A stretch of 23,075 nucleotides of DNA from the NCBI GenBank assembly GCA_028278625.1, contig JANQDY010000117.1, positions 1 to 23,075 of the forward strand, given 5' to 3'. This document shows, piece by piece, positions 6,654 to 14,597 of the stretch (position 1 is the first letter of the stretch; each line of letters begins with the position of its first letter). The DNA comes from Thermodesulfobacteriota bacterium. GTDB lineage: Bacteria; Desulfobacterota; DSM-4660; Desulfatiglandales; Desulfatiglandaceae. Position numbers and translations under genes: made by a program. A model generated the notes under the pieces. That model was not told where the DNA came from. It searched no databases and saw nothing but the letters and a program-made list of their open reading frames with translations.

Positions 6654-8287
6654 CTGTTTTCTCCTTTTGGTTTCAGTCTGTCTGCGAGTCTTCTAAACGG
6701 TTTTTCGAGAATCTCCAGGATGTCCGCCATCTTCATGGCCCTCAATCCCAGGTAGAGGAGCACCAGGAAGGCGACACCCATACCGATACTGATCAAAAGC
6801 GCCCCGGTAAAGGTTTTTCCCTGGAATAACCCCAGGAAAACGGTCCGGCGGAGGATCTCAAGGGCCGGTCCCAGGAAAAGGCTGAAGGCCGCCATCTTAA
6901 ACACCGCGCCATAGACATAACGGCTCTCTTGATTGTGCGTGCGCAGATTCCAGCACACATAGAGCAGGGCCACCTGCATCAAAGCGGAAATGGAAACGCC
7001 CAGGGCAACGCCCGTGGCACCCATCTTCCACATGCCCAAAAGAAATACGGGGATGCTTAACAGTACCGCCGCAGTCCCCAAAAGGGCCGGAAAGAGGGTG
7101 TTTTTCATGGCATAATACCCCCTCACCACCACGGTCTGCGCTGAAAAGGCAAAGGCCCCCAGAAGAAGAAACGGGAGCAGGTGGGCGGTGATTGCCGTGG
7201 CCGCCCCATCGAAGTGGCCCCTCTGGAAGAGTATCAATACGATTTCATGGCGAATGACCATCAGGAACACGGAAAAAGGGATGACCATTGAAAGGGCTCG
7301 CACGGTTCGGTCCAGGAGGCGGTTCATCTCGTGCAACCGCCCTTCGTTGGCCAGCCGTGCCATGAACGGGTAGCTTGCGGTACCCACTGCCTGACCGAAG
7401 AGCCCCACCAGGATGAACATGATACGGAGTCCGTAGTTGAGCGCCGCCACGGTCCCTCGGGGCATGTAGGAACCGAAGAACCTGAAAAAAAACTCCGTTG
7501 AAAATGTCATGGTGAGTCCCAGGATCAGGGGAAGGGTCAAGAGAACGTACTGTTTCAAGTCCGGATGGGACAAATCAAAACAGGGTTTGTATTTCATGCC
7601 GAAGCGCGCGGCACCGATCCACTGGATGAGGAAATTGCCGATCAGCGCACCCCCCAGCACACCCCAGGCAAATCCTTCGACACCAATGAACGGCGACAAA
7701 AGAATGCCGCCCGTGATGATCCCCAGATTGTAAAGTAGGGGGGCCAGGGCCGGTATGAGGAAGTGCTCCTTTGCGAACTGGACCGCCATCAGAAGGCCGC
7801 CCACGAAGAAAAAGAACTGGGCCGGCAGGACGATGCGGGTCATGCGCACGGTAAGGGCTTTCACCGCCGGATCATCAATGCCCGGTGCCAATAGCCCCAC
7901 CAGTTGATCCGCGCAGCACCATGCCGCCACAACAAAAAGGAGCAGCAGACTGCCAAAAGCGGAAAGGACCAGGGAAAAGATGCGCCATCCCTCTTCTTCC
8001 CGGTCATCCACCAGGTAACGGCTGAAGATGGGTATGAAGGTAATAGACAAAAATCCGGTTGCCGCTATGTGGTTCAGCAGTTCAGGCAGCACGAATGCCA
8101 TCTGGTAGGCATCCACCGCCGTGCCGGTACCGCCCACGTAGGCGATGATCATCTCCCTGAGCAGTCCGATGACCCGGCTTAAGAAGACCGAGACCATCAT
8201 GATCAGGGAGGCTATGCCGACCTTTTTGTAGAGAGCGCCGCGCGTTTGGACGGTTTTCCCCGCACGGGGCTCTTCCTTGGCGGTCAT
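6650..8287 (-). CDS. murJ: MurJ/MviN-family lipid flippase, divergent
   Basis: The 545-residue polytopic protein has the length and repeating hydrophobic pattern of MOP-superfamily flippases with about 14 membrane segments. The opening block (MMVSVFLSRVIGLLREMII, then VDAYQMAFVLPELL) aligns by eye to Escherichia coli MurJ and keeps the counterparts of Arg18, Arg24 and Asp39. Compared from memory with E. coli, Arg52-Arg53 become Asn-His, Glu57 becomes Thr and Glu273 becomes Phe, while Arg270 is kept in YGLRIM. MurJ moves lipid II across the inner membrane for peptidoglycan synthesis; relatives handle other lipid-linked glycans. The start ATG lacks a clear ribosome-binding site and lies 25 nt after the SLOG gene stop. 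The family is sure; true lipid II function is less so because of the altered charges. Confidence 0.85.
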   Translation of the reverse strand: MTAKEEPRAGKTVQTRGALYKKVGIASLIMMVSVFLSRVIGLLREMIIAYVGGTGTAVDAYQMAFVLPELLNHIAATGFLSITFIPIFSRYLVDDREEEGWRIFSLVLSAFGSLLLLFVVAAWCCADQLVGLLAPGIDDPAVKALTVRMTRIVLPAQFFFFVGGLLMAVQFAKEHFLIPALAPLLYNLGIITGGILLSPFIGVEGFAWGVLGGALIGNFLIQWIGAARFGMKYKPCFDLSHPDLKQYVLLTLPLILGLTMTFSTEFFFRFFGSYMPRGTVAALNYGLRIMFILVGLFGQAVGTASYPFMARLANEGRLHEMNRLLDRTVRALSMVIPFSVFLMVIRHEIVLILFQRGHFDGAATAITAHLLPFLLLGAFAFSAQTVVVRGYYAMKNTLFPALLGTAAVLLSIPVFLLGMWKMGATGVALGVSISALMQVALLYVCWNLRTHNQESRYVYGAVFKMAAFSLFLGPALEILRRTVFLGLFQGKTFTGALLISIGMGVAFLVLLYLGLRAMKMADILEILEKPFRRLADRLKPKGENR

Positions 8288-8312
8288 CCGGGGCCCGGTT
8301 TTCCAGAAAGGG

Positions 8313-9110
8313 TCAATGAACGACCCTCAGGCCGTGGGAAGATTGAAGGTTTTCCCACAGTTTCCTGATGATAAGGAAGATTGCTTCCGCTTCACTGACG
8401 GACTTTTTCCCGAGAACAAAACTGCAGGATGAGAAAAGCGCTTTATTGCCGTCCTGAAGACCGAAATTGTCCGTGATATAGGGACCGAGAGAACGGTTCA
8501 GCCCTTTGAGATCGCCATAGCCCATGCGAGCGATCTTGCCCTTGTCTTTAAAGGTCAATTTGGCAACCAGTCGCTCCACGGCCTGATCCACGGTTTCAGG
8601 CGGCCGCTGAGACCGTCCGAAGGAGGGATCCATATGGCTGCTGATAAGGGACATTTGAAAGGCGGCTTCCAGAATGTCAAAGGTGGCCCTGTATATCCTT
8701 TTGTCCTGGCTTTCCCTGGGCCCTGCCACATTCAGCACATGGATCCCCTGTTCATTGAACCATAGGTGAACGGACTGGGCCGCGCTGAAGGCATTGGTTA
8801 TGAGCAGGTCCATATGGAGCCAGGGACGTCCATGTTTCATTGCCATTCTTTTGGTCAAAAGTGAGCCGCCGGTGAGCTTTCCGTGTGAAAATATGAGGGT
8901 GGCGTCCGAATCAATCACATTCTGTTCGGTCCTGCGGGCGTAGTCAGTGCTGTTCATCTCCTTGAGCCGGTATTTGTCCGGCAGTCTGCCGTCTTCCGCA
9001 AGACGCCCTTTCGGTATCCAGCCGCCATGGGGGATGTTCCATTCCATGGCAAAATCGAGTGCCGCGCGATCGGCGCCGGTCTGTCCCCCTGAAACGATCT
9101 TTCTGACCAT
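8313..9110 (-). CDS. SLOG-family putative molybdenum carrier with DUF6794
   Basis: The 265-residue cytosolic protein has two parts. Residues 1-153 form a Rossmann-like SLOG domain of the YpsA/molybdenum-cofactor-carrier type: SGGQTGADRAALD at 7-19, GGWIPKGRLAEDG at 29-41, the DSDATLIFS strand at 67-75 and LNVAGPRES near 126-134. Residues 170-257 match what I recall of DUF6794, with PPETVDQAVERL, the SLG-x-YI-x-DNFGL-x-x-GN core at 207-222 and a closing LIIRKLWENL helix. SLOG proteins bind nucleotides or nucleotide-derived ligands; carriers of this subgroup were proposed to bind molybdenum cofactor. No molybdoenzyme lies nearby, so the ligand is open. It is the first gene of a leftward set with the flippase and the 83-residue protein. 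Its ATG has only a weak purine stretch upstream. Confidence 0.8.
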   Translation of the reverse strand: MVRKIVSGGQTGADRAALDFAMEWNIPHGGWIPKGRLAEDGRLPDKYRLKEMNSTDYARRTEQNVIDSDATLIFSHGKLTGGSLLTKRMAMKHGRPWLHMDLLITNAFSAAQSVHLWFNEQGIHVLNVAGPRESQDKRIYRATFDILEAAFQMSLISSHMDPSFGRSQRPPETVDQAVERLVAKLTFKDKGKIARMGYGDLKGLNRSLGPYITDNFGLQDGNKALFSSCSFVLGKKSVSEAEAIFLIIRKLWENLQSSHGLRVVH

Positions 9111-9206
9111 CGTTATTCCATGTTTGTTTTCAATAGGTGTCCCCGAAAATTAACAATGATGGATGGGATTGTAAAGGATGGAATTTGAGAAGGAAAAGGC
9201 CCAATG

Positions 9207-9231
9207 AAACCGCCGTGTTTCAGCGCGGTTT
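9207..9231 (-). terminator. Possible weak terminator after the papain-like gene
   Basis: AAACCGC (9207-9213) and GCGGTTT (9225-9231) form a 7-bp stem around an 11-nt loop, about 55 nt beyond the stop of the leftward papain-like gene. On the minus strand the descending arm ends in TTT with no longer U tract, so the call is tentative. The rest of the 175-bp gap (9111-9285) shows nothing I can name. Confidence 0.3.
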
Positions 9232-9285
9232 TCGCGTCACGGGCGACGCCTTAGCACTGACATAAGGGTTTTTGGGAACGGGTCA

Positions 9286-10515
9286 TCACAAGGGTTTCAG
9301 TGTCACCATCTTGAGTCTCAGTGAACCCTGAACAGCCTTTACGCCTTCAAAGGAGGTGGTATTGGGCGTTTGCGCCCTGAAGGTAGGGTTCCATCCCCCA
9401 CTCAAGGTGATGGCTTTTGCCTGGTTCAGTACGACCGCTTCACGGTAATTTCCGGCGGCGATCTTCACAACCGATCCGGTTGCGGCGGCCTCCACGGCCT
9501 CTTGAATGGAGCGGTGGCAGGGTTTTCTTCCGCCGCAGTTGCCTGAGGCATCCACATAGTGTGAAACCTCTCGGGTGGCAACACACCGATAAATGATGAT
9601 CCGGTCCGACGGGAATTGATCCGCGAGATTGTAGGTGGTGCCGCCGGCAACAAAAGACCAAGACATATCAAAATTGCTATCAGTGAAATTCTCGCTGGGA
9701 ACTGCCGAATAGTTGTCGTACCTGAGGAGTGCGTAGGCCCTTCCCGCAACAAGGGAATGGATGGTGATGACTGCATTTACCGTTTCAGGCGCCTCTCCCA
9801 TGGTGACGTTCGGTTCGCTAAAAGTGCCAATGGAGAGGTGAACCGGAAGGGTTTCATCATGCATGTCTTTGATGCCGGTAACGGCAATGCCATAGTCATG
9901 GGTCTCCGGAATGCAGTACTTGTAGATGGCGCCGTTTATCTGCATGCTCCTTTTGTCATGGAAGGAGCCGAATGATCTGGTAAAGGACGAATCCACAAAG
10001 CAGTCATTAAAAACAATCCGGCTGTTAGGGTCATAACTCTCGGGATCCACGGCATCAAAACCGACCGCCACCATGATGTGATCATAGTCGGGGTCGTTCA
10101 ACCCTTTTATATAGGTCGTAATGATGACCGGCGCCAGATTTTGTAGATGCTTTGCGCACCACACCAGATAATTTCGGTACTGGGGGGTGGATGCGGTTTC
10201 ATGGGGCCAGGATTCATATTTAAAGGAGAGGGCCTCAAGCAGTTGCCGCATGTTGACGCCCACGAGGATCTGTTCACGGTTGTCGGGATCGATAACGGCT
10301 CTTGCGGCATATTGGGATACATAGGCCCCATGGTACAGGGCTGACTGCTGCACCGAGCAGGCGCCGCAGTAGCCCTGGTTGTTATCCCACTGCCGCCTCG
10401 GCGGTATGTCCAGCAGAACTGAGGCCGCAAAAGCCGTAAGGCCCGGCCCCGGGCAGAGGAGACCCGACAGAAGGATGAAAACGCCCAAAAGGCATCCGAT
10501 GCCGGTTCTCTCCAA
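9286..10515 (-). CDS. Secreted papain-like cysteine peptidase with partial beta-helix
   Basis: The 409-residue protein begins at a TTG (the next Met is at residue 89 and would lose the signal peptide), behind GAGG at 7-nt spacing. Residues 1-31 form a signal peptide (LLGVFILLSGLL core, cleavage near AFA-A). A papain-like active site follows: Gln47 in NNQGYCGAC, catalytic Cys53 with Cys50 beside it, His146 in DYDHIMVAVGFD and Asn170 in VFNDCF. Papain's usual Trp after the nucleophile is Ser54 here. A middle beta-sandwich-like region (about 205-310) leads to residues 320-409, where SIQEAVEAAATGSVVKIAAGNY and LSGGWNPTF resemble the first rungs of pectin-lyase-type beta-helices; the protein ends there. 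It lies 14 nt behind the chitinase gene, so both are likely secreted together. It may be a peptidase or an inactive relative of the C39/papain group. Confidence 0.72.
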   Translation of the reverse strand: MERTGIGCLLGVFILLSGLLCPGPGLTAFAASVLLDIPPRRQWDNNQGYCGACSVQQSALYHGAYVSQYAARAVIDPDNREQILVGVNMRQLLEALSFKYESWPHETASTPQYRNYLVWCAKHLQNLAPVIITTYIKGLNDPDYDHIMVAVGFDAVDPESYDPNSRIVFNDCFVDSSFTRSFGSFHDKRSMQINGAIYKYCIPETHDYGIAVTGIKDMHDETLPVHLSIGTFSEPNVTMGEAPETVNAVITIHSLVAGRAYALLRYDNYSAVPSENFTDSNFDMSWSFVAGGTTYNLADQFPSDRIIIYRCVATREVSHYVDASGNCGGRKPCHRSIQEAVEAAATGSVVKIAAGNYREAVVLNQAKAITLSGGWNPTFRAQTPNTTSFEGVKAVQGSLRLKMVTLKPL

Positions 10516-10529
10516 AACGGTACCTCATC

Positions 10530-12386
10530 TCAACGCACTTCTTCCCAAACACCCCACTCTCCTGTTGTACCCGGTTCCTCGCCCCTTGTCCACCATTTGG
10601 CCCGCCAGGTTTTTCCATTGTGGAATACCATGTCTCCGCCCCAGTAGACTTCCGACGGATCCCAGGCAGGGACATCCGGGGTCGCTTCGCCCACTTTGAT
10701 CTGAATGCCCGTCGATTGAGTGGCGGCACCCTGATCATCGGTGGCCACCGCCGTGATCACGTAAGACCCTTCAGGGATGCCGTGCCAGGCGATAGCGTAA
10801 GGCGGGGTGTCATCAGTCCCCAGGGATGTGCTGTCTAGGAAGAATTCAACCTGAACCACACTTCCGTCCGGGTCGGAAGCATCCGCCGACAGGGTCAGGG
10901 TGTCTCCCGGATCAAACTTGTCCCCGTCTTCCGGGGATGTGATGGTAATGGCGGGTACCTTGTTGCCGTTGCACCAGCCCAGCGCTTCCCAGACGCCCCA
11001 TTTACCGGTGGTGCCCGGTTCCTCACCCTGCGTCCACCATTTGGCCCGCCACAGTTTTCCCTTATGGCACACCTCATCGCCCCCCCAGTAGACTTGGGCT
11101 GGGTCCCATGATGAAACAGGCGGGGCATTCCCAACGGTGATTTCGACGGCACCGGATCTGCCGGTGGCGCCTTGATCGTCCGTTGCAATGGCGGTAATCA
11201 CATAGACGCCCTCGGTAACGCCCGTCCACAGGAACGTATAGGGAGATTCCTTTATGGTTCCCATGGACTCCCCGTCAACCAGTATTTCCACCTGAACGAC
11301 GGCTCCGTCAACGTCGGACGCATTCACTGAAATGGTGACCGATGATCCCGGTTCCATGAGATCACCATCCAGGGGCCGTGTAATGGCCACCTGAGGGGGA
11401 ACGTTGCCAATGGTGCCGCCGGTAAAGGGGCGGAAAATGCTCGTGAAGGCAAAGTCCGCCTGGTCAAGCCCGCTACAGGTGGCGTCCGCCCATGGGTTGT
11501 TGGGGCATCGGCCATTGTCGCGGGTGGAGGACCACATGGAGAGCATGCCAACCCAGTCTTTGGATTGGGCCCATGCAAGGAGCATTTCGGCGTCGGAAAG
11601 GTAGAAACGCTCTGAAGCCACGTCATTCTGTCCGATCATGGGGGTTATGCCCATTAGCGGGCTGAGACCGAGATCGAGGGCCTGTTGATAGGTATTCACG
11701 GCCGCGTCAATGGCGTACTGTCCCATGTTCCCTTCCGGATCTGGTGCGGCCCCGTCCCCGTAATCCATGGCCATGACATTCACCACATCCACACGAACGC
11801 CGTTGTCTCGCGCGTTTTCGAGTACATAGAGGCCGTCATGGGTCAAGCCGGATGGCAGGACCGGAAGACAGAAAGCGACCGTTAGATCGGGATTGGCTTC
11901 CTGAAGGCCCCTGATCGCCTTGTTGCGAAGGTCGATGGAAGTTCTTTCGGCAACCGCCCATCCTTCAATATCGAAATCGACCCAGTTCACCTGGTACTTA
12001 TCAATGACCGATTGATAGGCCGCCTGAAGGGCGCCCGCATCCCCGTGGCACATGGCCAGTTCAGTGCCGTTGGCGCCGCCGAAGGATATGATCACATCCC
12101 CGCCGCTCTGCCTGAGGGCATTGATCTCATCCATGTAATGGTCCTTTTCAAGGGCCGTAATGCCGCCCCAGGCGGGCCGGCAGCTGCTGTCCGCAGTAAT
12201 AAAAGCGAGGGTGTAATAGGGTTGGCCGGTTTGATCATGGGCGTCGTTCAAGGAAAAAGCGGGGTAGAGCATGACATCCACATAGGGTGCAAAGATCTTC
12301 TCAAGTGCGTGGGCAGGGGAAATAAATAACAGTGGCATCACCAAAACCATGAGCAACCTCAGTCGTACCGGGTAAATCCTTTTCAT
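10530..12386 (-). CDS. Secreted GH18 chitinase with duplicated Ig-like/CBM modules
   Basis: The 618-residue protein has a signal peptide (residues 1-27, ending AHA-L). Residues 30-315 form a GH18 barrel of the Pyrococcus ChiA-like type: APYVDVMLYPAF at the first strand, SFGGANG at 101-107, the catalytic VDFDIEG with Glu141 as acid/base (Asp137 and Asp139 kept, the outer Asp replaced by Asn134), and VVNVMAMDYGDG near 201-212. Two copies of an Ig-like domain followed by a CBM5/12 chitin-binding module come next: Ig 330-419 and CBM 427-470, then Ig 478-566 and CBM 575-618. The CBMs share VYWGGD and GEEPGTTG. The ATG has AGGAG at 7-nt spacing. It would hydrolyse chitin or related beta-1,4-GlcNAc polymers outside the cell. 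The papain-like gene follows directly. Confidence 0.9.
   Translation of the reverse strand: MKRIYPVRLRLLMVLVMPLLFISPAHALEKIFAPYVDVMLYPAFSLNDAHDQTGQPYYTLAFITADSSCRPAWGGITALEKDHYMDEINALRQSGGDVIISFGGANGTELAMCHGDAGALQAAYQSVIDKYQVNWVDFDIEGWAVAERTSIDLRNKAIRGLQEANPDLTVAFCLPVLPSGLTHDGLYVLENARDNGVRVDVVNVMAMDYGDGAAPDPEGNMGQYAIDAAVNTYQQALDLGLSPLMGITPMIGQNDVASERFYLSDAEMLLAWAQSKDWVGMLSMWSSTRDNGRCPNNPWADATCSGLDQADFAFTSIFRPFTGGTIGNVPPQVAITRPLDGDLMEPGSSVTISVNASDVDGAVVQVEILVDGESMGTIKESPYTFLWTGVTEGVYVITAIATDDQGATGRSGAVEITVGNAPPVSSWDPAQVYWGGDEVCHKGKLWRAKWWTQGEEPGTTGKWGVWEALGWCNGNKVPAITITSPEDGDKFDPGDTLTLSADASDPDGSVVQVEFFLDSTSLGTDDTPPYAIAWHGIPEGSYVITAVATDDQGAATQSTGIQIKVGEATPDVPAWDPSEVYWGGDMVFHNGKTWRAKWWTRGEEPGTTGEWGVWEEVR
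10533..11399 (-). repeat. Intragenic duplication of Ig-like plus CBM5/12 module
   Basis: Unit one (10977-11399) and unit two (10533-10955) of the chitinase gene encode the same roughly 141-residue arrangement, separated by a short WCNGNKVP-type linker. The CBM parts are nearly identical in protein (SYW/VYW core, WRAKWWT, GEEPGTTG, WGVWE), while the Ig-like parts have drifted, which suggests a duplication followed by stronger constraint on the binding module. Confidence 0.8.
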
Positions 12387-12533
12387 GACAATTCTCCTTT
12401 ATGCGTTGGGGATCATAAGCACATAAGCAAAAAAGACCGTTCTTTTGTTAACACCATATACACCGGAGTGTGGGAATCGGTCACAAAAAATCAAGCCTTT
12501 TTCTCCTCATAATACCTTCCTTGCTATTCACTC

Positions 12534-12562
12534 TTGACGAATTTAAGGGATTTTCCTACAAT
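12534..12562 (+). promoter_or_regulatory. Sigma70-type promoter for the DUF169-ornithine-proline operon
   Basis: TTGACG at 12534-12539 and TACAAT at 12557-12562 are separated by exactly 17 nt. Transcription would start near 12569, giving a leader of about 20 nt that contains the AAAGGAG ribosome-binding site at 12575-12581. Each hexamer has one mismatch to consensus. The remainder of the divergent 12387-12589 gap holds an AT-rich dyad AAAAGA-ccgt-TCTTTT (12431-12446). No convincing promoter for the leftward chitinase was found. Confidence 0.65.
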
Positions 12563-12589
12563 TTTCCTTATTGGAAAGGAGAATCTGTT

Positions 12590-13420
12590 ATGGAAAGTCT
12601 GATTGCGAAAACAACGAAGATGCGGTTTGAACCGGTGGCCATTCTTTTTGGCGATGAGAAACCCGAGAATTCCCGGCAGTTCAAAGAGGGCAAATGGGGA
12701 TGCGCCTTGTTTATGTTGGGGGCCGCCACCAGGGGTGCAACGGCGGTGTTTGACCGTAAGACCTATGCCTGTTGGGGGGCCGGTGTGGGTTTGGGGTTCG
12801 GAAATCAGTACGAACATTTTCCGGGCGGAAAAGACTGTTTTCACTACTTCCTTTCGGTGGGAAATGCGGCGTGGGGCAAGGGGCAGGAGGCATGCAAAAA
12901 ACTTGAACCGTATGTGAGCCGTGAAATGTATGACAATTTCGCTCAGGGTGAACGGTATGCCAAGACCCCGGAACTGGTGGAAGATTTTATCAACAATCTG
13001 CCCATCATGGACATTCCCCATGAATATGTGATTTTTAAGCCGCTCAAAGATGTGGGAGAGGGAGACTCTCCCGAGGTTGTTGTCTTTATAGGGGACATGG
13101 ATCAGATTTCCGCCTTGAGCGTCCTGGCCAATTACGGTCGCAAAGGGAATGAAAACGTCATTTTTCCATTTGCGGCCGGATGTCAGAACATCGGTATATA
13201 CGCCTTTAAGGAAGCGCAGTCGGAAAATCCCAGGGCGGTCTTGGGGTTGAATGACATATCCGCCAGGGTGGCGCTCAAGCGGATGTTGAAGGAAGATGTC
13301 ATGACCTTTGCTACCCCGTTTTCCCTCTATGAAGAAATGGAGAAAAACGTGCCCGGCAGTTTTCTGGAACGGGGGACCTGGCACCAGTTGATGGCGCTTA
13401 AGAAGAAACGGCACGGTTGA
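12590..13420 (+). CDS. DUF169 family protein
   Basis: The 276-residue cytosolic protein matches the DUF169 family (PF02596): PVAILFGDEKPEN near the start, GKWGCALFMLGAA, a glycine-rich ACWGAGVGLGFG region and EVVVFIGDMDQISALSVL, then a conserved-looking Cys in FAAGCQNIG. The ATG at 12590 has AAAGGAG at 8-nt spacing and a promoter directly upstream. A frame opening at 12470 would add 40 residues that span the promoter, so I reject it. The family's function is unknown; it is common in anaerobes and archaea. Here it is the promoter-proximal gene of an operon with an ornithine cyclodeaminase-like gene and putA, so a role in arginine, ornithine or proline use, perhaps in sensing or binding, is a reasonable inference. 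Confidence 0.85.
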   Translation: MESLIAKTTKMRFEPVAILFGDEKPENSRQFKEGKWGCALFMLGAATRGATAVFDRKTYACWGAGVGLGFGNQYEHFPGGKDCFHYFLSVGNAAWGKGQEACKKLEPYVSREMYDNFAQGERYAKTPELVEDFINNLPIMDIPHEYVIFKPLKDVGEGDSPEVVVFIGDMDQISALSVLANYGRKGNENVIFPFAAGCQNIGIYAFKEAQSENPRAVLGLNDISARVALKRMLKEDVMTFATPFSLYEEMEKNVPGSFLERGTWHQLMALKKKRHG

Positions 13421-13467
13421 TTAGCCGAAAACCATATGAAAGCGTGCCTGTTTTAAAAGGAACACGG

Positions 13468-14583
13468 GTGGACCAAATGACATTTCAACTGCCCCGCTAC
13501 ACACCGCCGGATTTTGGAAAAAAGCCTTTGGCGGACGCGCCGGAAGTGGTCTTCAGGTGTGTTTTAAAGAACGGCGTGGCGCCTGACAACTATCATGCCA
13601 CGTCCATCTTTCCCGAGTACTTTCATCTGGGAAAGGGACGGTGGTCTCTACTAAGGGAATCGCGCATGGATTGCGTGGTGGTTCTGGAAGGTGATGGGTC
13701 GCTATCCGTCAAGGCGTTCAGGCATCTCAAACCCGGTGATCAGGTGGCCTGCGGACGAAAGGAAGACGGCTCAGATGGCATATTCGTCCATTACGAGCCA
13801 TTCGGGTCCAAGGATGAAAATGCAAAGGGCTTCGCTTTTCGAACACGGGTCACCCGGGAGAGCAGCTTTTCCATCGACTATGATCAGTTGTACGAACTCC
13901 TGGCGTTTGAACGGGAAAACGGTTTCATCCTCTGGGTGCTGGGTCCGGCCGTGGCATTTGATCAGGATGCCCGGGACGCCTTTGCGTCACTGGTCACAAG
14001 AGGATATGTGAACGCCATGCTGGCCGGAAACGCTCTGGCCGTGCATGATGTGGAGGCATCCCTCTTTGAAACGGCCCTGGGACTGGAGATCTATGCCAAA
14101 CGGGCCGCCCCTTTGGGACACTACCATCACCTGGATGCCATTAACCGGATTCGGGCCGAGGGCTCCATGGAAAAAGCGGTTCTTCAGGGATCCGTGAAAA
14201 CCGGCGTGATGAGAGCCCTCATTGAAAGCAAGGTCCCTTTCGTGCTGGCCGGTTCCATACGGGATGACGGCCCCCTGCCGGGCGTTGTGGCGGATGTTTA
14301 TGAGGCCCAGGACCAAATGAGGGCGCTGACGAGAAAAGCCACCACGGTCATTGCGCTGGCCACCCAGCTGCATGCCATTGCCACCGGCAACATGGTCCCC
14401 TGCTATCAAGTGATGGAAATAGACCTTGTGCGGCCCGTCTTCTTCTACATTGTGGATATGTCGGAATTTGCCATCAACAAGCTGGCCAATCGCGGATCCC
14501 TTTCGGCACGTTCCGTCATCACAAACGTTCAGGACTTTGTGGTGACCGTAGAACGGGGATTGCGAATCAGATCCGGACAGTGA
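13468..14583 (+). CDS. Alternative ornithine cyclodeaminase-like protein (TIGR00300/LOR-SDH)
   Basis: The 371-residue protein resembles the TIGR00300 / LOR-SDH conserved domain family, which includes the archaeal ornithine cyclodeaminase and the C-terminal half of cyanobacterial AgrE/ArgZ. Recognisable blocks are APDNYHATSIFPEYF, MDCVVVLEGDG, the GHYHHLDAINRIRAEGS segment, PFVLAGSIRDDGPLPGV and VEAQ-like DVYEAQDQMR. The reaction would be L-ornithine to L-proline plus ammonia with NAD. The start is uncertain: GTG at 13468 has AAAAGGA 6 nt upstream and is preferred; TTG at 13417 (overlapping the DUF169 stop, 388 residues) and ATG at 13477 are alternatives. It appears to lack the N-terminal 'IEGHL' region of the usual roughly 400-residue family members. 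It lies between DUF169 and putA, which would consume its proline product. Confidence 0.72.
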   Translation: MDQMTFQLPRYTPPDFGKKPLADAPEVVFRCVLKNGVAPDNYHATSIFPEYFHLGKGRWSLLRESRMDCVVVLEGDGSLSVKAFRHLKPGDQVACGRKEDGSDGIFVHYEPFGSKDENAKGFAFRTRVTRESSFSIDYDQLYELLAFERENGFILWVLGPAVAFDQDARDAFASLVTRGYVNAMLAGNALAVHDVEASLFETALGLEIYAKRAAPLGHYHHLDAINRIRAEGSMEKAVLQGSVKTGVMRALIESKVPFVLAGSIRDDGPLPGVVADVYEAQDQMRALTRKATTVIALATQLHAIATGNMVPCYQVMEIDLVRPVFFYIVDMSEFAINKLANRGSLSARSVITNVQDFVVTVERGLRIRSGQ

Positions 14584-14597
14584 AAGGATGAACGGTC

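Noticed and set aside
12470..12589. 40-residue N-terminal extension of the DUF169 protein
   Set aside because: It would cover the promoter at 12534-12562 and ignores the well-placed AAAGGAG site before 12590.
12524..13414. 296-codon minus-strand frame opposite the DUF169 gene
   Set aside because: It is fully antisense to a recognised family and shows no domain.
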